A stretch of 64,000 nt of DNA. It comes from Haemophilus pittmaniae. GTDB lineage: Bacteria > Pseudomonadota > Gammaproteobacteria > Enterobacterales > Pasteurellaceae. Position numbers and translations under genes: made by a program. This document shows, one piece after another, positions 22,618 to 30,388 of this stretch (positions within the stretch are counted from its first letter, which is position 1; each line of letters starts with the position of its first letter). The DNA lies in the NCBI RefSeq assembly GCF_900186995.1, contig NZ_LT906463.1:434001-498000 (forward strand), given 5' to 3'. Under the pieces are notes generated by a model. The model was not told the origin of the DNA. It worked only from the letters and a program-made list of their open reading frames with translations, and searched no databases.

Positions 22618-22956
22618 TTAGTCGCCGGAATAATCTTCGTTACCGGAAGCATCGGCAGTCACATCGCCGGATAAGGTATAAACCCGTTTAGCGGTGTTAA
22701 TACGGGTACGGTATTTATTCCAGGTTTTTTCGAAGAAGGTTTCCGGAGCGCGTTCACCGCGGCAAAACGCCACGAAAGCTTTCTCTTCTTTGGTTGCCGG
22801 TTCGCGCAAAGCTAAATCCAATGCGTGAAATGCCTGTCCGTATTGCTCTAATACTTGGGATTCTTTAATTGTGTAATCACCGTGACGGGAAAATCCGCGC
22901 GGATAATTTTTGTCGTCAAAAAAACGACGGGTTACGCTAAAACTTGCAGCAGCCAT
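22618..22956 (-). CDS. maoP: MaoP/YifE macrodomain Ori organisation protein (DUF413)
   Basis: 112 residues that align along their length with E. coli YifE: '[20 protein letters not shown]', '[12 protein letters not shown]', 'FVAFCRGER' and 'RVYTLSGD'. In E. coli it organises the Ori macrodomain together with the maoS DNA site. The ATG at 22956 is preceded by a GAGAGAG ribosome site; an upstream in-frame ATG at 22980 has none. It lies 55 bases after dsbA in the same direction. Confidence 0.88.
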   Translation of the reverse strand: MAAASFSVTRRFFDDKNYPRGFSRHGDYTIKESQVLEQYGQAFHALDLALREPATKEEKAFVAFCRGERAPETFFEKTWNKYRTRINTAKRVYTLSGDVTADASGNEDYSGD

Positions 22957-23011
22957 AGTCTCTCTCTTCTTCGTGGTCATTTTTTGGGGTGGGCATTAAA
23001 CCAATTTTTAC

Positions 23012-23617
23012 TTATTTTTGCAATAAGCCGGTAACGGTTTCCACGTAATCTTTCACGAAATCATCGTAATTTAATCCTTCCGGATTCACACGATATTTTC
23101 CATTCACATAAAAATCCGGTACGCCGCGAATATTAAATTGGGTTGCCGCATTTTCTTGTTTTTTCACTAAACCGTTCACCGCAAAGCTATTGATGTTGCT
23201 ATCAAATTGTTCCGCTGTGATCCCCTGTTGTAAGAAAATATCGCGAATATCCGCCATGGATCTTAAACTATCTTTTTGTGCCGCTTCGAATAGTGGAGCT
23301 TTCACTTTAGCTTCAACCCCTAACAATGTTGCCAACGCCCACGCACGGGTTAAGTTTTCCGATTCGCGGCCTAAGAAGTTAACGTGATATTGTTTAAATA
23401 CGGCATCTTTTGGCAATGCCTGTGCTACTTGCTGCGGAATATGGTATTCCATTTCAAAGGCATAGCAGTGTGGGCAATAGAAGGAGAAAAATTCAATCAC
23501 TTCTTTTTGTTCAGTAGCTTGTTTGCTTACCTGAACATATTGTTTGCCTTCCTGTAAATCAGCAGCGAAAGCATTAACGGAAAAAAGAACAGCTGCAATA
23601 GCAAAGAGTTTTTTCAT
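23012..23617 (-). CDS. dsbA: Thiol:disulfide interchange protein DsbA
   Basis: 201 residues. The signal peptide (1-18, ends AFA-ADL) sends it to the periplasm. The thioredoxin-fold active site is C48-P-H-C51 in 'FYCPHCYAFE', and the cis-proline loop is 'IRGVPDFYVNG'. It introduces disulfides into exported proteins. It follows yihD by nine bases, so the two are probably co-transcribed, as in the yihD-dsbA pairing of enterobacteria. Confidence 0.95.
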   Translation of the reverse strand: MKKLFAIAAVLFSVNAFAADLQEGKQYVQVSKQATEQKEVIEFFSFYCPHCYAFEMEYHIPQQVAQALPKDAVFKQYHVNFLGRESENLTRAWALATLLGVEAKVKAPLFEAAQKDSLRSMADIRDIFLQQGITAEQFDSNINSFAVNGLVKKQENAATQFNIRGVPDFYVNGKYRVNPEGLNYDDFVKDYVETVTGLLQK

Positions 23618-23626
23618 ATTATTTCC

Positions 23627-23893
23627 TTATTTGATAATACCGCGGGCTTTTAACAATGCGGTTTTAAAGTCTTCTTCATAATCTTTTTTGATGCCGGGAA
23701 TCGGCTCAAATTTATCGGTACCGTGCATTTTTAACTGATAAATAATCACTTCATCGGATAATTCAGCTACGGGTTTATCAAAGCCTGCTTCATCAGCAAT
23801 TTTTTGCAGAATCTGCAAGAGGCTTAAATCGGGGTCTTTAGACCAGTAAGGTTGTAAAAGTTCCAGTACTTCATTTAGGCGTTTACATTTCAT
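23627..23893 (-). CDS. yihD: YihD family protein (DUF1040)
   Basis: 88 residues matching E. coli YihD: '[17 protein letters not shown]' at the start and '[16 protein letters not shown]' at the end. Small, acidic and cytoplasmic; function unknown. AAGGA lies seven bases before the ATG at 23893, which is preferred over the ATG two codons upstream. Gene order yihD-dsbA is conserved. It is divergent from mobA across 59 bp, so the two promoters must overlap. Confidence 0.85.
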   Translation of the reverse strand: MKCKRLNEVLELLQPYWSKDPDLSLLQILQKIADEAGFDKPVAELSDEVIIYQLKMHGTDKFEPIPGIKKDYEEDFKTALLKARGIIK

Positions 23894-23952
23894 TGCCATT
23901 TCCTTTTAAATAGACAAAAATAAGGCCCGCATCATACTGCAGAGAATTCATT

Positions 23953-24540
23953 ATGACAACGACAATCAGCGCGGTAATCTTGGCAGGCGGATTGGCCCGC
24001 CGCATGGATGGGCGCGACAAAGGTCTGCAATCACTCGCCGACCAACCACTTATTAGCCATGTAATTGCACGTTTAGCCCCGCAAATCAAAGCCATTGCGA
24101 TTAATGCCAACCGACATCATGACGAATACGGCCGTTTCGGCTATCCGGTATTTAGCGATGAACTGCCCGATTTCCAAGGCCCCTTAAGCGGCATGCTAAG
24201 TGGGCTTAAGCGAGCCACAACCGATTGGGTCTTGTTCGTGCCTTGCGATAGCCCTTATTTCCCCATCAATCTGGCGGACAAACTGCAAGCGGCGGTTGCC
24301 ACTCATAATGCCCCTTTGGCCTATGCACAGGATGAGGAACGCGAACATCCCACCTTTTGTTTAATGTCGGTTCAATTACAAGCGGCCTTGCGGACTTATT
24401 TGGCGGGCGGGGGGCGCCGTTTGCTGGAGTTTATGCGGGAACATGGCGGAATCGCAGTCTCTTTCAGTACAGAGGAAGGGCGTTTTGTGAATTTCAATAC
24501 CCTAGCAGACCTGCAAACCGCTAGCGAAACGCCTCAATGA
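23953..24540 (+). CDS. mobA: Molybdenum cofactor guanylyltransferase MobA
   Basis: 195 residues. The nucleotidyltransferase signature 'LAGGLARRMDGRDKGLQ' (about 10-26) and the metal site 'FVPCDSPYFP' are clear. It joins GMP to molybdopterin to form the MGD cofactor used by anaerobic respiratory reductases. The C-terminal 'ETPQ' and stop codon fall inside repeat copy 4. Divergent from yihD. Confidence 0.94.
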   Translation: MTTTISAVILAGGLARRMDGRDKGLQSLADQPLISHVIARLAPQIKAIAINANRHHDEYGRFGYPVFSDELPDFQGPLSGMLSGLKRATTDWVLFVPCDSPYFPINLADKLQAAVATHNAPLAYAQDEEREHPTFCLMSVQLQAALRTYLAGGGRRLLEFMREHGGIAVSFSTEEGRFVNFNTLADLQTASETPQ

Positions 24541-24593
24541 AAATCAAAGTTTTTGCAAAAATGACATGTAACCCATTGATTTTATTAGAGTTG
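24527..24593 (+). repeat. Dispersed 67-bp intergenic repeat, copy 4
   Basis: AAACGCCTCAATGAAAATC, AAAGTTTTTGC, then ATGTAACCCATTGATTTTATT. The GC-rich end differs from consensus where it encodes the last codons of mobA, but the remainder matches copies 2 and 3 closely. It lies between convergent mobA and fabR. Confidence 0.8.
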
Positions 24594-24597
24594 CAAT

Positions 24598-24622
24598 AAA
24601 AAAGGCCTATTCGGCCTTTTTT
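24598..24622. terminator. Bidirectional intrinsic terminator
   Basis: AAAAAAGGCC-TATTC-GGCCTTTTTT between convergent mobA and fabR. Confidence 0.9.
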
Positions 24623-24630
24623 CTATTGAA

Positions 24631-25257
24631 TTATTTGTGTCGTAACATCTTTTCCTTGTGTGCAGCAAAATCGCCGCCCTTAGTTAGCATACGCAATTGC
24701 AGAATTAAACGCTCTTTCAGCCGTTCCCGTTCGCTTTTCCCCATATCCAAAGCATTTGCTCCGGCGGTGAAAACGATGGTAACAATGCCCTCCGCCTGCA
24801 CGTAAGCAAGATATTGGGAATAGTCATTTTTCTTAGCAATATATTCCGCCAATTCATCGACAAAATGTTTAATTTCCCGCGCTGCCGCCGTGCGGAATGC
24901 CTGAGAGGTACCGGAACTTTCACGCAATAACAAGCGAAAAACGTTGGTGTTGTGGGTGATAAATTCAAAGAAGGTATCGATCGATACGATAATCACGCTA
25001 CCGCCCGCATCAATCCGTTTGCGCGCCTGACGCATCAATTGACGCAACATTAATCCTGCTTCGTCCACCATTTCCAAGCCCAATTCATCCATATCGCTGA
25101 AATGACGATAGAAAGAGGTCGGGGCAATGCCGGCTTCGCGAGCCACTTCGCGCAGGCTTAGGTTGGAAAAACTTTTTTCCGCACTTAGCTGGTTAAATGC
25201 CGCATCAATTAAGGCGCGGCGGGTTTTTTCTTTTTGAATTGCGCGAATCCCGGCCAT
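24631..25257 (-). CDS. fabR: FabR, TetR-family repressor of unsaturated fatty acid synthesis
   Basis: 208 residues. The N-terminal TetR HTH ('[24 protein letters not shown]', about 30-53) and the stretch '[25 protein letters not shown]' match E. coli FabR closely. FabR with unsaturated acyl-CoA/ACP represses fabA and fabB in E. coli; the same regulon is inferred here. It follows oxyR after three bases and so is transcribed with it, a pairing also seen in modified form (oxyR-sthA-fabR) in enterobacteria. Confidence 0.9.
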   Translation of the reverse strand: MAGIRAIQKEKTRRALIDAAFNQLSAEKSFSNLSLREVAREAGIAPTSFYRHFSDMDELGLEMVDEAGLMLRQLMRQARKRIDAGGSVIIVSIDTFFEFITHNTNVFRLLLRESSGTSQAFRTAAAREIKHFVDELAEYIAKKNDYSQYLAYVQAEGIVTIVFTAGANALDMGKSERERLKERLILQLRMLTKGGDFAAHKEKMLRHK

Positions 25258-25260
25258 AGC

Positions 25261-26172
25261 TTACTCCGACAGTTGATTTGCAAGAATACGTTTTACTGCA
25301 TTCCCGACAACTTGGCCAACGCGCTCATAACGATTGCGTAACGGCGAACCCGGACGATAAACCAAGGCAATTTGACGTGCCGGTGCCGGGCTGTGACAAG
25401 GAATATAGTTTACGCCTTTGCGCGAACCTTCGTTGAGTACCGCCAATTCCGGCATTAAGGTAATCCCCGCATTGGCTGCCACCATGTTGCGCAGGGTTTC
25501 CAGGCTGGTGGCTTGGAAATGCGCATTTTCTTTGGCTCCGGCGGTAAAACAATAATCCATCGTTTGATTACGCAGACAATGGCCGTCATCCAACATTAAC
25601 AATTCATGTCCTTTTAATTCGCCCATGGCAACGGTTTTTTCATTTGCCCAAGGGTGTTTTTCAGAAACGGCCAAGAGCATTTTTTCTTCAAAGATCGGCA
25701 CTTCGATAAAAGGCTCGGTTTCCGGTACACGAGCCAAAATGGCGCAATCCAAACGACCGGTTTCTAATTGTTCCAATAATTGATGGGTTTGAGCCTCATA
25801 AAGGAACACCTCCAATTCCGGGAATGCCTCTTTTAAGGTTGGTACAATATAAGGCAATAAATACGGCCCCACGGTCGGAATCAAACCAATATGCAATGGG
25901 CCGGTCATTTCTTTACCTTGATTGCTGGCCATTTCTTTTAATAATTTGACCTCACGCAGGATAGTCCGCGCCTGTTCAACCAATAGCATCCCCGATTGGG
26001 TAAATAACACTTTACGACTGGTACGTTCCAGTAAAATAATGCCTAATTCGTCTTCCAATTTACGGATTTGACCGCTTAGGGTTGGTTGGCTGACATTACA
26101 GGAATCAGCCGCACGACGGAAATGTTTGAATTCGGAAAGGGCAACGAGATATTCAAGATCACGGATATTCAT
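25261..26172 (-). CDS. oxyR: OxyR, LysR-type peroxide sensor
   Basis: 303 residues. The N-terminal LysR HTH is at about 1-60 ('FRRAADSCNVSQPTLSGQIRKLE'). The redox pair C199 and C208 is conserved in 'GHCLRNQTMDYC'. Oxidation to the disulfide activates transcription of peroxide defence genes. It is divergent from the peroxiredoxin gene; a four-part OxyR operator begins 16 bases upstream of its ATG, so it probably also controls its own expression. Confidence 0.96.
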   Translation of the reverse strand: MNIRDLEYLVALSEFKHFRRAADSCNVSQPTLSGQIRKLEDELGIILLERTSRKVLFTQSGMLLVEQARTILREVKLLKEMASNQGKEMTGPLHIGLIPTVGPYLLPYIVPTLKEAFPELEVFLYEAQTHQLLEQLETGRLDCAILARVPETEPFIEVPIFEEKMLLAVSEKHPWANEKTVAMGELKGHELLMLDDGHCLRNQTMDYCFTAGAKENAHFQATSLETLRNMVAANAGITLMPELAVLNEGSRKGVNYIPCHSPAPARQIALVYRPGSPLRNRYERVGQVVGNAVKRILANQLSE

Positions 26173-26187
26173 TTGCTTCTCTTCTTT

Positions 26188-26224
26188 ATAGAATGTAACA
26201 ATTAAAAGGATAGAATTAATTGAT
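26188..26224. promoter_or_regulatory. OxyR operator between oxyR and the peroxiredoxin gene
   Basis: ATAG-N7-CAAT-N7-ATAG-N7-TGAT, exactly the spacing of the OxyR tetramer consensus ATAG-N7-CTAT-N7-ATAG-N7-CTAT with three mismatches. It lies just upstream of the -35 region of the peroxiredoxin promoter. Confidence 0.82.
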
Positions 26225-26253
26225 TGTGACTATACCACAAAAATCCTTATAAT
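26224..26253 (+). promoter_or_regulatory. Promoter of the peroxiredoxin-glutaredoxin gene
   Basis: A perfect TATAAT -10 at 26248-26253; 18 bases upstream is TTGTGA as a weak -35, adjoining the OxyR operator. A weak -35 beside an activator site is the expected layout for an OxyR-activated gene. Confidence 0.65.
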
Positions 26254-26304
26254 CCACCACAGATTTACAGGCAATTAAACCTCAAACAAAAGGAGTATTC
26301 GATT

Positions 26305-27030
26305 ATGTCTAATATGGAAGGTAAAAAAGTCCCTCAAGTGACATTCCGTACCCGTCAAGGGGATAGCTGGGTCGATGTAACCAGTGCCGATTTATTTGAT
26401 AACAAAACCGTTGTGGTATTCTCCCTTCCTGGTGCGTTTACCCCAACTTGCTCTTCTTCCCATTTACCGCGTTACAACGAATTAGCGCCGGTATTCAAAC
26501 AATATGGTGTTGACGATATTTTAGTGATTTCCGTTAACGATACCTTTGTAATGAATGCGTGGAAAGAAGATGAAAACGCCGAAAACATCACCTTCGTACC
26601 GGATGGTAATGGTACCTTCACTGAAGGTATGGGCATGTTAGTCGACAAAGACGACTTAGGCTTCGGTAAACGCTCTTGGCGTTATTCCATGCTAGTAAAA
26701 AACGGCGTGGTAGAAAAAATGTTCATCGAGCCAAATGAGCCAGGCGATCCGTTTAAAGTTTCCGATGCTGACACCATGTTGCGTTACATCGCACCGGATT
26801 ACAAAGTGCAAGAATCCATTGCCATCTTTACCAAACCGGGTTGTCCTTTCTGTGCAAAAGCAAAACAACTTTTACATGAAAAAGGCTTAAGCTTCGAAGA
26901 AATCGTACTTGGTCATGATGCGACAATCGTCAGCGTACGTGCTGTTTCCGGTCGCGCCACCGTACCACAAGTATTTATCGGTGGTAAACATATCGGCGGT
27001 AGTGACGATTTGGAAAAATATTTCGCGTAG
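26305..27030 (+). CDS. Hybrid peroxiredoxin-glutaredoxin (Prx5-Grx fusion)
   Basis: 241 residues in two domains. The Prx5-type peroxiredoxin (about 1-165) has the peroxidatic cysteine C49 in '[13 protein letters not shown]'. The glutaredoxin (about 170-241) has C180-P-F-C183 and '[18 protein letters not shown]'. It reduces peroxides using glutathione through its own glutaredoxin domain, an enzyme well known from Haemophilus (PGdx). It is divergent from oxyR with an OxyR operator between, has an AAAGGAG ribosome site, and ends in its own terminator. Confidence 0.95.
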   Translation: MSNMEGKKVPQVTFRTRQGDSWVDVTSADLFDNKTVVVFSLPGAFTPTCSSSHLPRYNELAPVFKQYGVDDILVISVNDTFVMNAWKEDENAENITFVPDGNGTFTEGMGMLVDKDDLGFGKRSWRYSMLVKNGVVEKMFIEPNEPGDPFKVSDADTMLRYIAPDYKVQESIAIFTKPGCPFCAKAKQLLHEKGLSFEEIVLGHDATIVSVRAVSGRATVPQVFIGGKHIGGSDDLEKYFA

Positions 27031-27069
27031 GAAAGTTTTTTGATTATTTAAATTTTAGGAACATTAAGC

Positions 27070-27095
27070 AAAATGCGGGTTTTTACCCGCATTTT
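27070..27095. terminator. Bidirectional intrinsic terminator
   Basis: AAAATGCGGGT-TTTT-ACCCGCATTTT plus TTT, between the convergent peroxiredoxin gene and the small membrane protein gene; both strands end in T-tracts. Confidence 0.9.
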
Positions 27096-27108
27096 TTATT
27101 GCTGAACA

Positions 27109-27423
27109 TTATAGCCCGAAGCCTATCGTACAAATACCAATCAGCGCTGCCCAAAATAACAGGATAGCCCCCACCAATAACTGCACCGCCAACGCATGCT
27201 TATGCTGTTCCAATTTATACAGCAGACGCGCAATAATCGCCAAAAGAAAAGGATAAAGCCAAAAAAACAACGAAAATGTATTTACCTGCCAATCACTCAA
27301 ACTCGGATTTTTGGCAAAGTTGGTAGAAAGCAGAATGCCTAAGGGAGAAAGTAAAACCGGCAAACACAGCACGGCAATCCCCCACACAAAGGGGCGAAAC
27401 CCGTCGATCGGTTGTTTTTTCAT
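27109..27423 (-). CDS. Small inner-membrane protein of unknown function
   Basis: 104 residues with three predicted membrane segments (about 12-34, 48-68 and 78-102) and a basic N terminus, 'MKKQPIDGF'. It resembles short uncharacterised Pasteurellaceae membrane proteins (possibly DUF5389), but I recognise no functional motif. It is divergent from glpG with a 50-base gap and convergent with the peroxiredoxin gene. Confidence 0.65.
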   Translation of the reverse strand: MKKQPIDGFRPFVWGIAVLCLPVLLSPLGILLSTNFAKNPSLSDWQVNTFSLFFWLYPFLLAIIARLLYKLEQHKHALAVQLLVGAILLFWAALIGICTIGFGL

Positions 27424-27473
27424 GGTAATCCTTTATGATAAAAGCCTATTTTTAAGGCCGTGGAATATAACAA

Positions 27474-28316
27474 ATGCAGTTTTTATTTGGTAGTGAATTT
27501 GAAGCACCGCTGCTGACTTTTCGCGATTATATTAAATTGAAATATGCAGAACCACTGCACCTGGAAAAACAGCTTTCCCAACAAGGCATTCCGATCTATT
27601 CCCTCTTTCTGCAAAGCGACAGCCCGCATTTCTCTGCGATTATGCAAGAATCTAAACAATTTATGCAAAACCCTACGGCCACCCAATATAGCGAAGCTAG
27701 CTGGCAAAATGGCGATTTGTCTGCACATCCTCAAAATCCATCGCACAATTATGAATGGCTTAAAAACGGGCCCGTCACATGCTGTATTACTGCGCTGTGC
27801 CTGATTGTTTACATATTGCAATCGCTCGGCTTTGAAGAACCCATCATGGATTTATTCCATTATCCGGCCGGTCCTTATGAAGATAGCGAATTATGGCGCT
27901 ATCTTAGCCATACATTAGTCCACCTCTCACTACCGCATATTCTTTTTAACCTAGCCTATTTTTGGCTATTTGGTGGGGCGATTGAACAACGTTTCGGTAG
28001 CCTCAAGTTGCTCTTGTTAAGTCTCACAGCAGCCATTATCAGCGGCATTTGCCAAAATTATGCAACCGGCCCGGATTTCTTTGGCCTGTCCGGCGTGGTC
28101 TGTGCGGTATTGGGATATGTCTTATTGATTGCCCGTTTAAAACCCCACACCTTCGAACTACCAAGCGGTTTCTTTTCGATGCTATTAGTCGGTTTAGCTA
28201 TTGGGTTTATTAGCCCATTATTTGGAATTTATCTTGGTAACAGCGCCCACATTTCAGGCGTAATATTAGGAGTAGCTTGGGGATATTGGGATGCCAAAGT
28301 GCATTTAAAAATATAA
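27474..28316 (+). CDS. glpG: Rhomboid protease GlpG
   Basis: 280 residues. An N-terminal soluble domain (about 1-95) is followed by six membrane segments. The serine protease dyad is S206 in 'GLSGVV' and H259 in 'SAHISG', with H155 and N159 in 'HILFN' forming the oxyanion site, all five residues beyond their E. coli positions. It cuts membrane proteins within the bilayer. The N-terminal domain, present in E. coli, is absent from the 192-residue H. influenzae GlpG. glpR follows after nine bases. Confidence 0.93.
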   Translation: MQFLFGSEFEAPLLTFRDYIKLKYAEPLHLEKQLSQQGIPIYSLFLQSDSPHFSAIMQESKQFMQNPTATQYSEASWQNGDLSAHPQNPSHNYEWLKNGPVTCCITALCLIVYILQSLGFEEPIMDLFHYPAGPYEDSELWRYLSHTLVHLSLPHILFNLAYFWLFGGAIEQRFGSLKLLLLSLTAAIISGICQNYATGPDFFGLSGVVCAVLGYVLLIARLKPHTFELPSGFFSMLLVGLAIGFISPLFGIYLGNSAHISGVILGVAWGYWDAKVHLKI

Positions 28317-28325
28317 GGAGCCCTG

Positions 28326-29081
28326 ATGAAACAGTCTCTGCGACATCATAAAATTATCGAACTAGTGCGCCAAAAAGGCTATTTAAGCACCGAAGATCTG
28401 GTAGCGACCTTAGCCGTTAGCCCACAAACTATTCGCCGTGATCTTAATGTATTGGCCGAGTTGGATCTGATCCGCCGTCATCATGGCGGTGCTGCCAGCC
28501 CTTCTTCGGGAGAAAATGCCGATTATGGTGAACGTAAGCAATTCTTTTCCCGCCAAAAAAATGCCATTGCCCAAGAGGCGGTAAAGCTTATTCCTAACGG
28601 CTCTTCACTATTTATTGATATCGGCACCACACCAGAAGCGGTCGCTCACGCACTCTTAGCACACGAGCGACTGCGCATCGTCACCAACAATCTCAATGCC
28701 GCCCACTTATTACGCCAAAATAAGACCTTCGATATCACCATGGCCGGCGGTTCATTACGTAGTGATGGCGGAATTATCGGTGAAGCAACAGTAAATTTTA
28801 TTTCCCAGTTCCGCTTAGATTTCGGCATTTTAGGGATTAGCGCCATTGATGTGGACGGTTCATTATTGGATTACGATTATCACGAAGTGCAGGTAAAACG
28901 AGCGATTATCGACAGCTCACGACAAACGCTATTGGTAGTCGATCACTCCAAATTTACCCGTCAGGCAATGGTACGTTTGGGGCATTTAGAGGATGTGGAT
29001 TATTTGCTCACCGACGAATTACCCAATGCAATTGCAAAAAATCTGCAAGACTCTTCCACTAAAGTCATTTTGTGTCGCTAA
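28326..29081 (+). CDS. glpR: GlpR, DeoR-family repressor of glycerol-3-phosphate genes
   Basis: 251 residues. The DeoR HTH is at about 5-60 ('KGYLSTEDLVATLAVSPQTIRRDLN'), then the sugar-phosphate sensor domain with 'LFIDIGTTPEAVA' and 'HEVQVKRAIIDSS'. Adjacency to glpG gives the GlpR call: it represses the glp regulon until glycerol-3-phosphate binds. No glp catabolic gene is in the window. AAGGAG precedes the ATG. A perfect 12-bp inverted repeat lies eight bases after the stop. Confidence 0.88.
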   Translation: MKQSLRHHKIIELVRQKGYLSTEDLVATLAVSPQTIRRDLNVLAELDLIRRHHGGAASPSSGENADYGERKQFFSRQKNAIAQEAVKLIPNGSSLFIDIGTTPEAVAHALLAHERLRIVTNNLNAAHLLRQNKTFDITMAGGSLRSDGGIIGEATVNFISQFRLDFGILGISAIDVDGSLLDYDYHEVQVKRAIIDSSRQTLLVVDHSKFTRQAMVRLGHLEDVDYLLTDELPNAIAKNLQDSSTKVILCR

Positions 29082-29089
29082 ATTAAGAT

Positions 29090-29119
29090 GCGGTCATAGG
29101 ACTTGCATCCTATGACCGC
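29090..29119 (+). repeat. Perfect 12-bp inverted repeat after glpR
   Basis: GCGGTCATAGGA-CTTGCA-TCCTATGACCGC. It is a very stable hairpin directly after glpR but lacks a T-tract, so it is not a normal intrinsic terminator. It directly precedes the candidate structured RNA. Confidence 0.75.
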
Positions 29120-29345
29120 GGTGAGGGCATCCCTGCCAATCCTTGCTGTATTTCAAGACCACTCTGCTGAAATGGTGTTGGTGAGACCAAATATTGAGAT
29201 TCCTTTGAATCGGTTATTATAAAGAAGCGATAAGTAAAGCAAGGGGAGCTTGACTTGAAGAGTGAAGATAACTGCGCTTAACAGTTCAAGAGGAGTACGA
29301 CGGAACCCTTCCTAATCGTTGATTATGTTATACGCCTGATAGTCT
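29120..29345 (+). ncRNA. Candidate structured RNA between glpR and mazG (identity uncertain)
   Basis: The 366-bp gap after glpR has no credible coding frame but has nested complementarity on the plus strand. CCTTGCT (29141-29147) pairs with AGCAAGG (29238-29244). Within this lie TTTCA/TGAAA (29151/29168) and GATTC-CTTT-GAATC (29198-29211). After it, CTTGA (29254) pairs with TCAAG (29286), enclosing ACTG/CAGT. The opening GGTGAGGGCATCCCTGCC reminds me of the HEARO class (IscB-associated omega RNA), but that is recall and not a match I could run, and no IscB gene is present. Strand and ends are guesses. The rest of the gap holds the 12-bp inverted repeat and a CRP-like site. Confidence 0.35.
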
Positions 29346-29368
29346 AGCGGTAAAAGTAATTGAGGGAT

Positions 29369-29392
29369 AAAATGTGACAACAATCACATTTT
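29369..29392. promoter_or_regulatory. Near-perfect CRP site upstream of mazG
   Basis: AAAATGTGA-CAACAA-TCACATTTT: both TGTGA/TCACA halves are perfect with the correct 6-base spacer, and A/T flanks match the extended consensus. It lies 55 bases before the mazG ATG. The same sequence could form a weak A/T-rich hairpin with a short T run, so a terminator for the upstream RNA is an alternative. Confidence 0.75.
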
Positions 29393-29447
29393 AATTATCA
29401 TTTTGCTTAAAAAATAAACACATTTCATTATTAAATAGGAGCTAAAA

Positions 29448-30245
29448 ATGGCCTATTCCATTGAGGATTTTGTGCAACTAATCGCCCGTTTACGCGATCC
29501 AAACGGCGGCTGCCCTTGGGATTTAAAACAAAATTACCAATCCATGATCCCTTGCCTAACGGAAGAAACCTACGAAGTCATCGAAGCGATTGAACGTAAC
29601 GACATGGCCAACCTACGCGAAGAACTGGGAGATTTATTGCTACAAAGCGTCTTTTTCAGCCAATTAGCCACAGAAGACGGCCATTTCACCTTTGCCGATG
29701 TGCTTAATGATGTCGCCGAAAAAATCGTGCGCCGCCATCCGCATGTCTTTGGCGATGCCTCTGCGGGCAATGAAGAAGAAGCACTAGCACGTTGGAATAG
29801 TATTAAAGCCACGGAAAAAACCGCTCAAACCGCCAATGAATCCATTTTAGACAGCGTCCCGCGCGCATTTCCGGCGTTGCTGCGGGCACAAAAATTGCAG
29901 AAAAAATGCGCCAAATTTGGCTTTGACTGGAAGGATGTGCCATTGGTATTGGAGAAAGTGGAAGAGGAATTAGCGGAAGTGAAAGCCGAAATGACTCGTA
30001 CGCCACAGGATCCGGCATTATTGGAAGAGGAATTGGGCGACTTACTATTTGCCACGGTGAATTTGGTGCGCCACATGAAATTCGATGCCGAAGATACTTT
30101 GCGCAAAGCCAACAACAAATTTGAACGTCGTTTCCGAGCGTTAGAAAAAATGGTTCATGCCCAAGGTAAAACGCTTGAAATGCTTTCCCTATGCGAAATG
30201 GATATTCTCTGGGACGAAGTCAAACGCCAAGAAAAAGATCTTTAA
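29448..30245 (+). CDS. mazG: Nucleoside triphosphate pyrophosphohydrolase MazG
   Basis: 265 residues with two MazG domains. The first metal-binding set is '[14 protein letters not shown]' with '[12 protein letters not shown]' (about 38-68). The second is '[11 protein letters not shown]' with '[14 protein letters not shown]' (about 168-205). 'GGCPWDLKQ' is a family mark. It hydrolyses (d)NTPs to NMPs and PPi and lowers ppGpp-related stress signalling in E. coli. TAGGAG precedes the ATG. It is monocistronic with a CRP-like site upstream, which is unexpected for this gene. Confidence 0.94.
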   Translation: MAYSIEDFVQLIARLRDPNGGCPWDLKQNYQSMIPCLTEETYEVIEAIERNDMANLREELGDLLLQSVFFSQLATEDGHFTFADVLNDVAEKIVRRHPHVFGDASAGNEEEALARWNSIKATEKTAQTANESILDSVPRAFPALLRAQKLQKKCAKFGFDWKDVPLVLEKVEEELAEVKAEMTRTPQDPALLEEELGDLLFATVNLVRHMKFDAEDTLRKANNKFERRFRALEKMVHAQGKTLEMLSLCEMDILWDEVKRQEKDL

Positions 30246-30247
30246 AG

Positions 30248-30315
30248 CAATGCTAATAAAATCAATGACTTACACATCATTTTAGCAAAAGCTTTAAATT
30301 CCGAGGGAGCGTTTT
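30248..30315 (-). repeat. Dispersed 67-bp intergenic repeat, copy 5
   Basis: Reverse orientation: CAATGCTAATAAAATCAATG ... AAAAGCTTTAAATTCC, then GAGGGAGCGTTTTT. It begins three bases after the mazG stop, between convergent mazG and deoC. Confidence 0.82.
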
Positions 30316-30351
30316 TAATGCATTTCCAGACAAAGTATTCGCTTAAATAGC

Positions 30352-30377
30352 AAACGGCCGTCATACGACGGCCGTTT
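30352..30377. terminator. Bidirectional intrinsic terminator
   Basis: AAACGGCCGTC-ATAC-GACGGCCGTTT plus TTA, between convergent mazG and deoC. Confidence 0.9.
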
Positions 30378-30388
30378 TTATCGCTGAA

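Noticed and set aside
29330..29360. tRNA-like string GATAGTCTAGCGGTAAAAG
   Set aside because: No acceptor or anticodon stem can be formed around it; not a tRNA.
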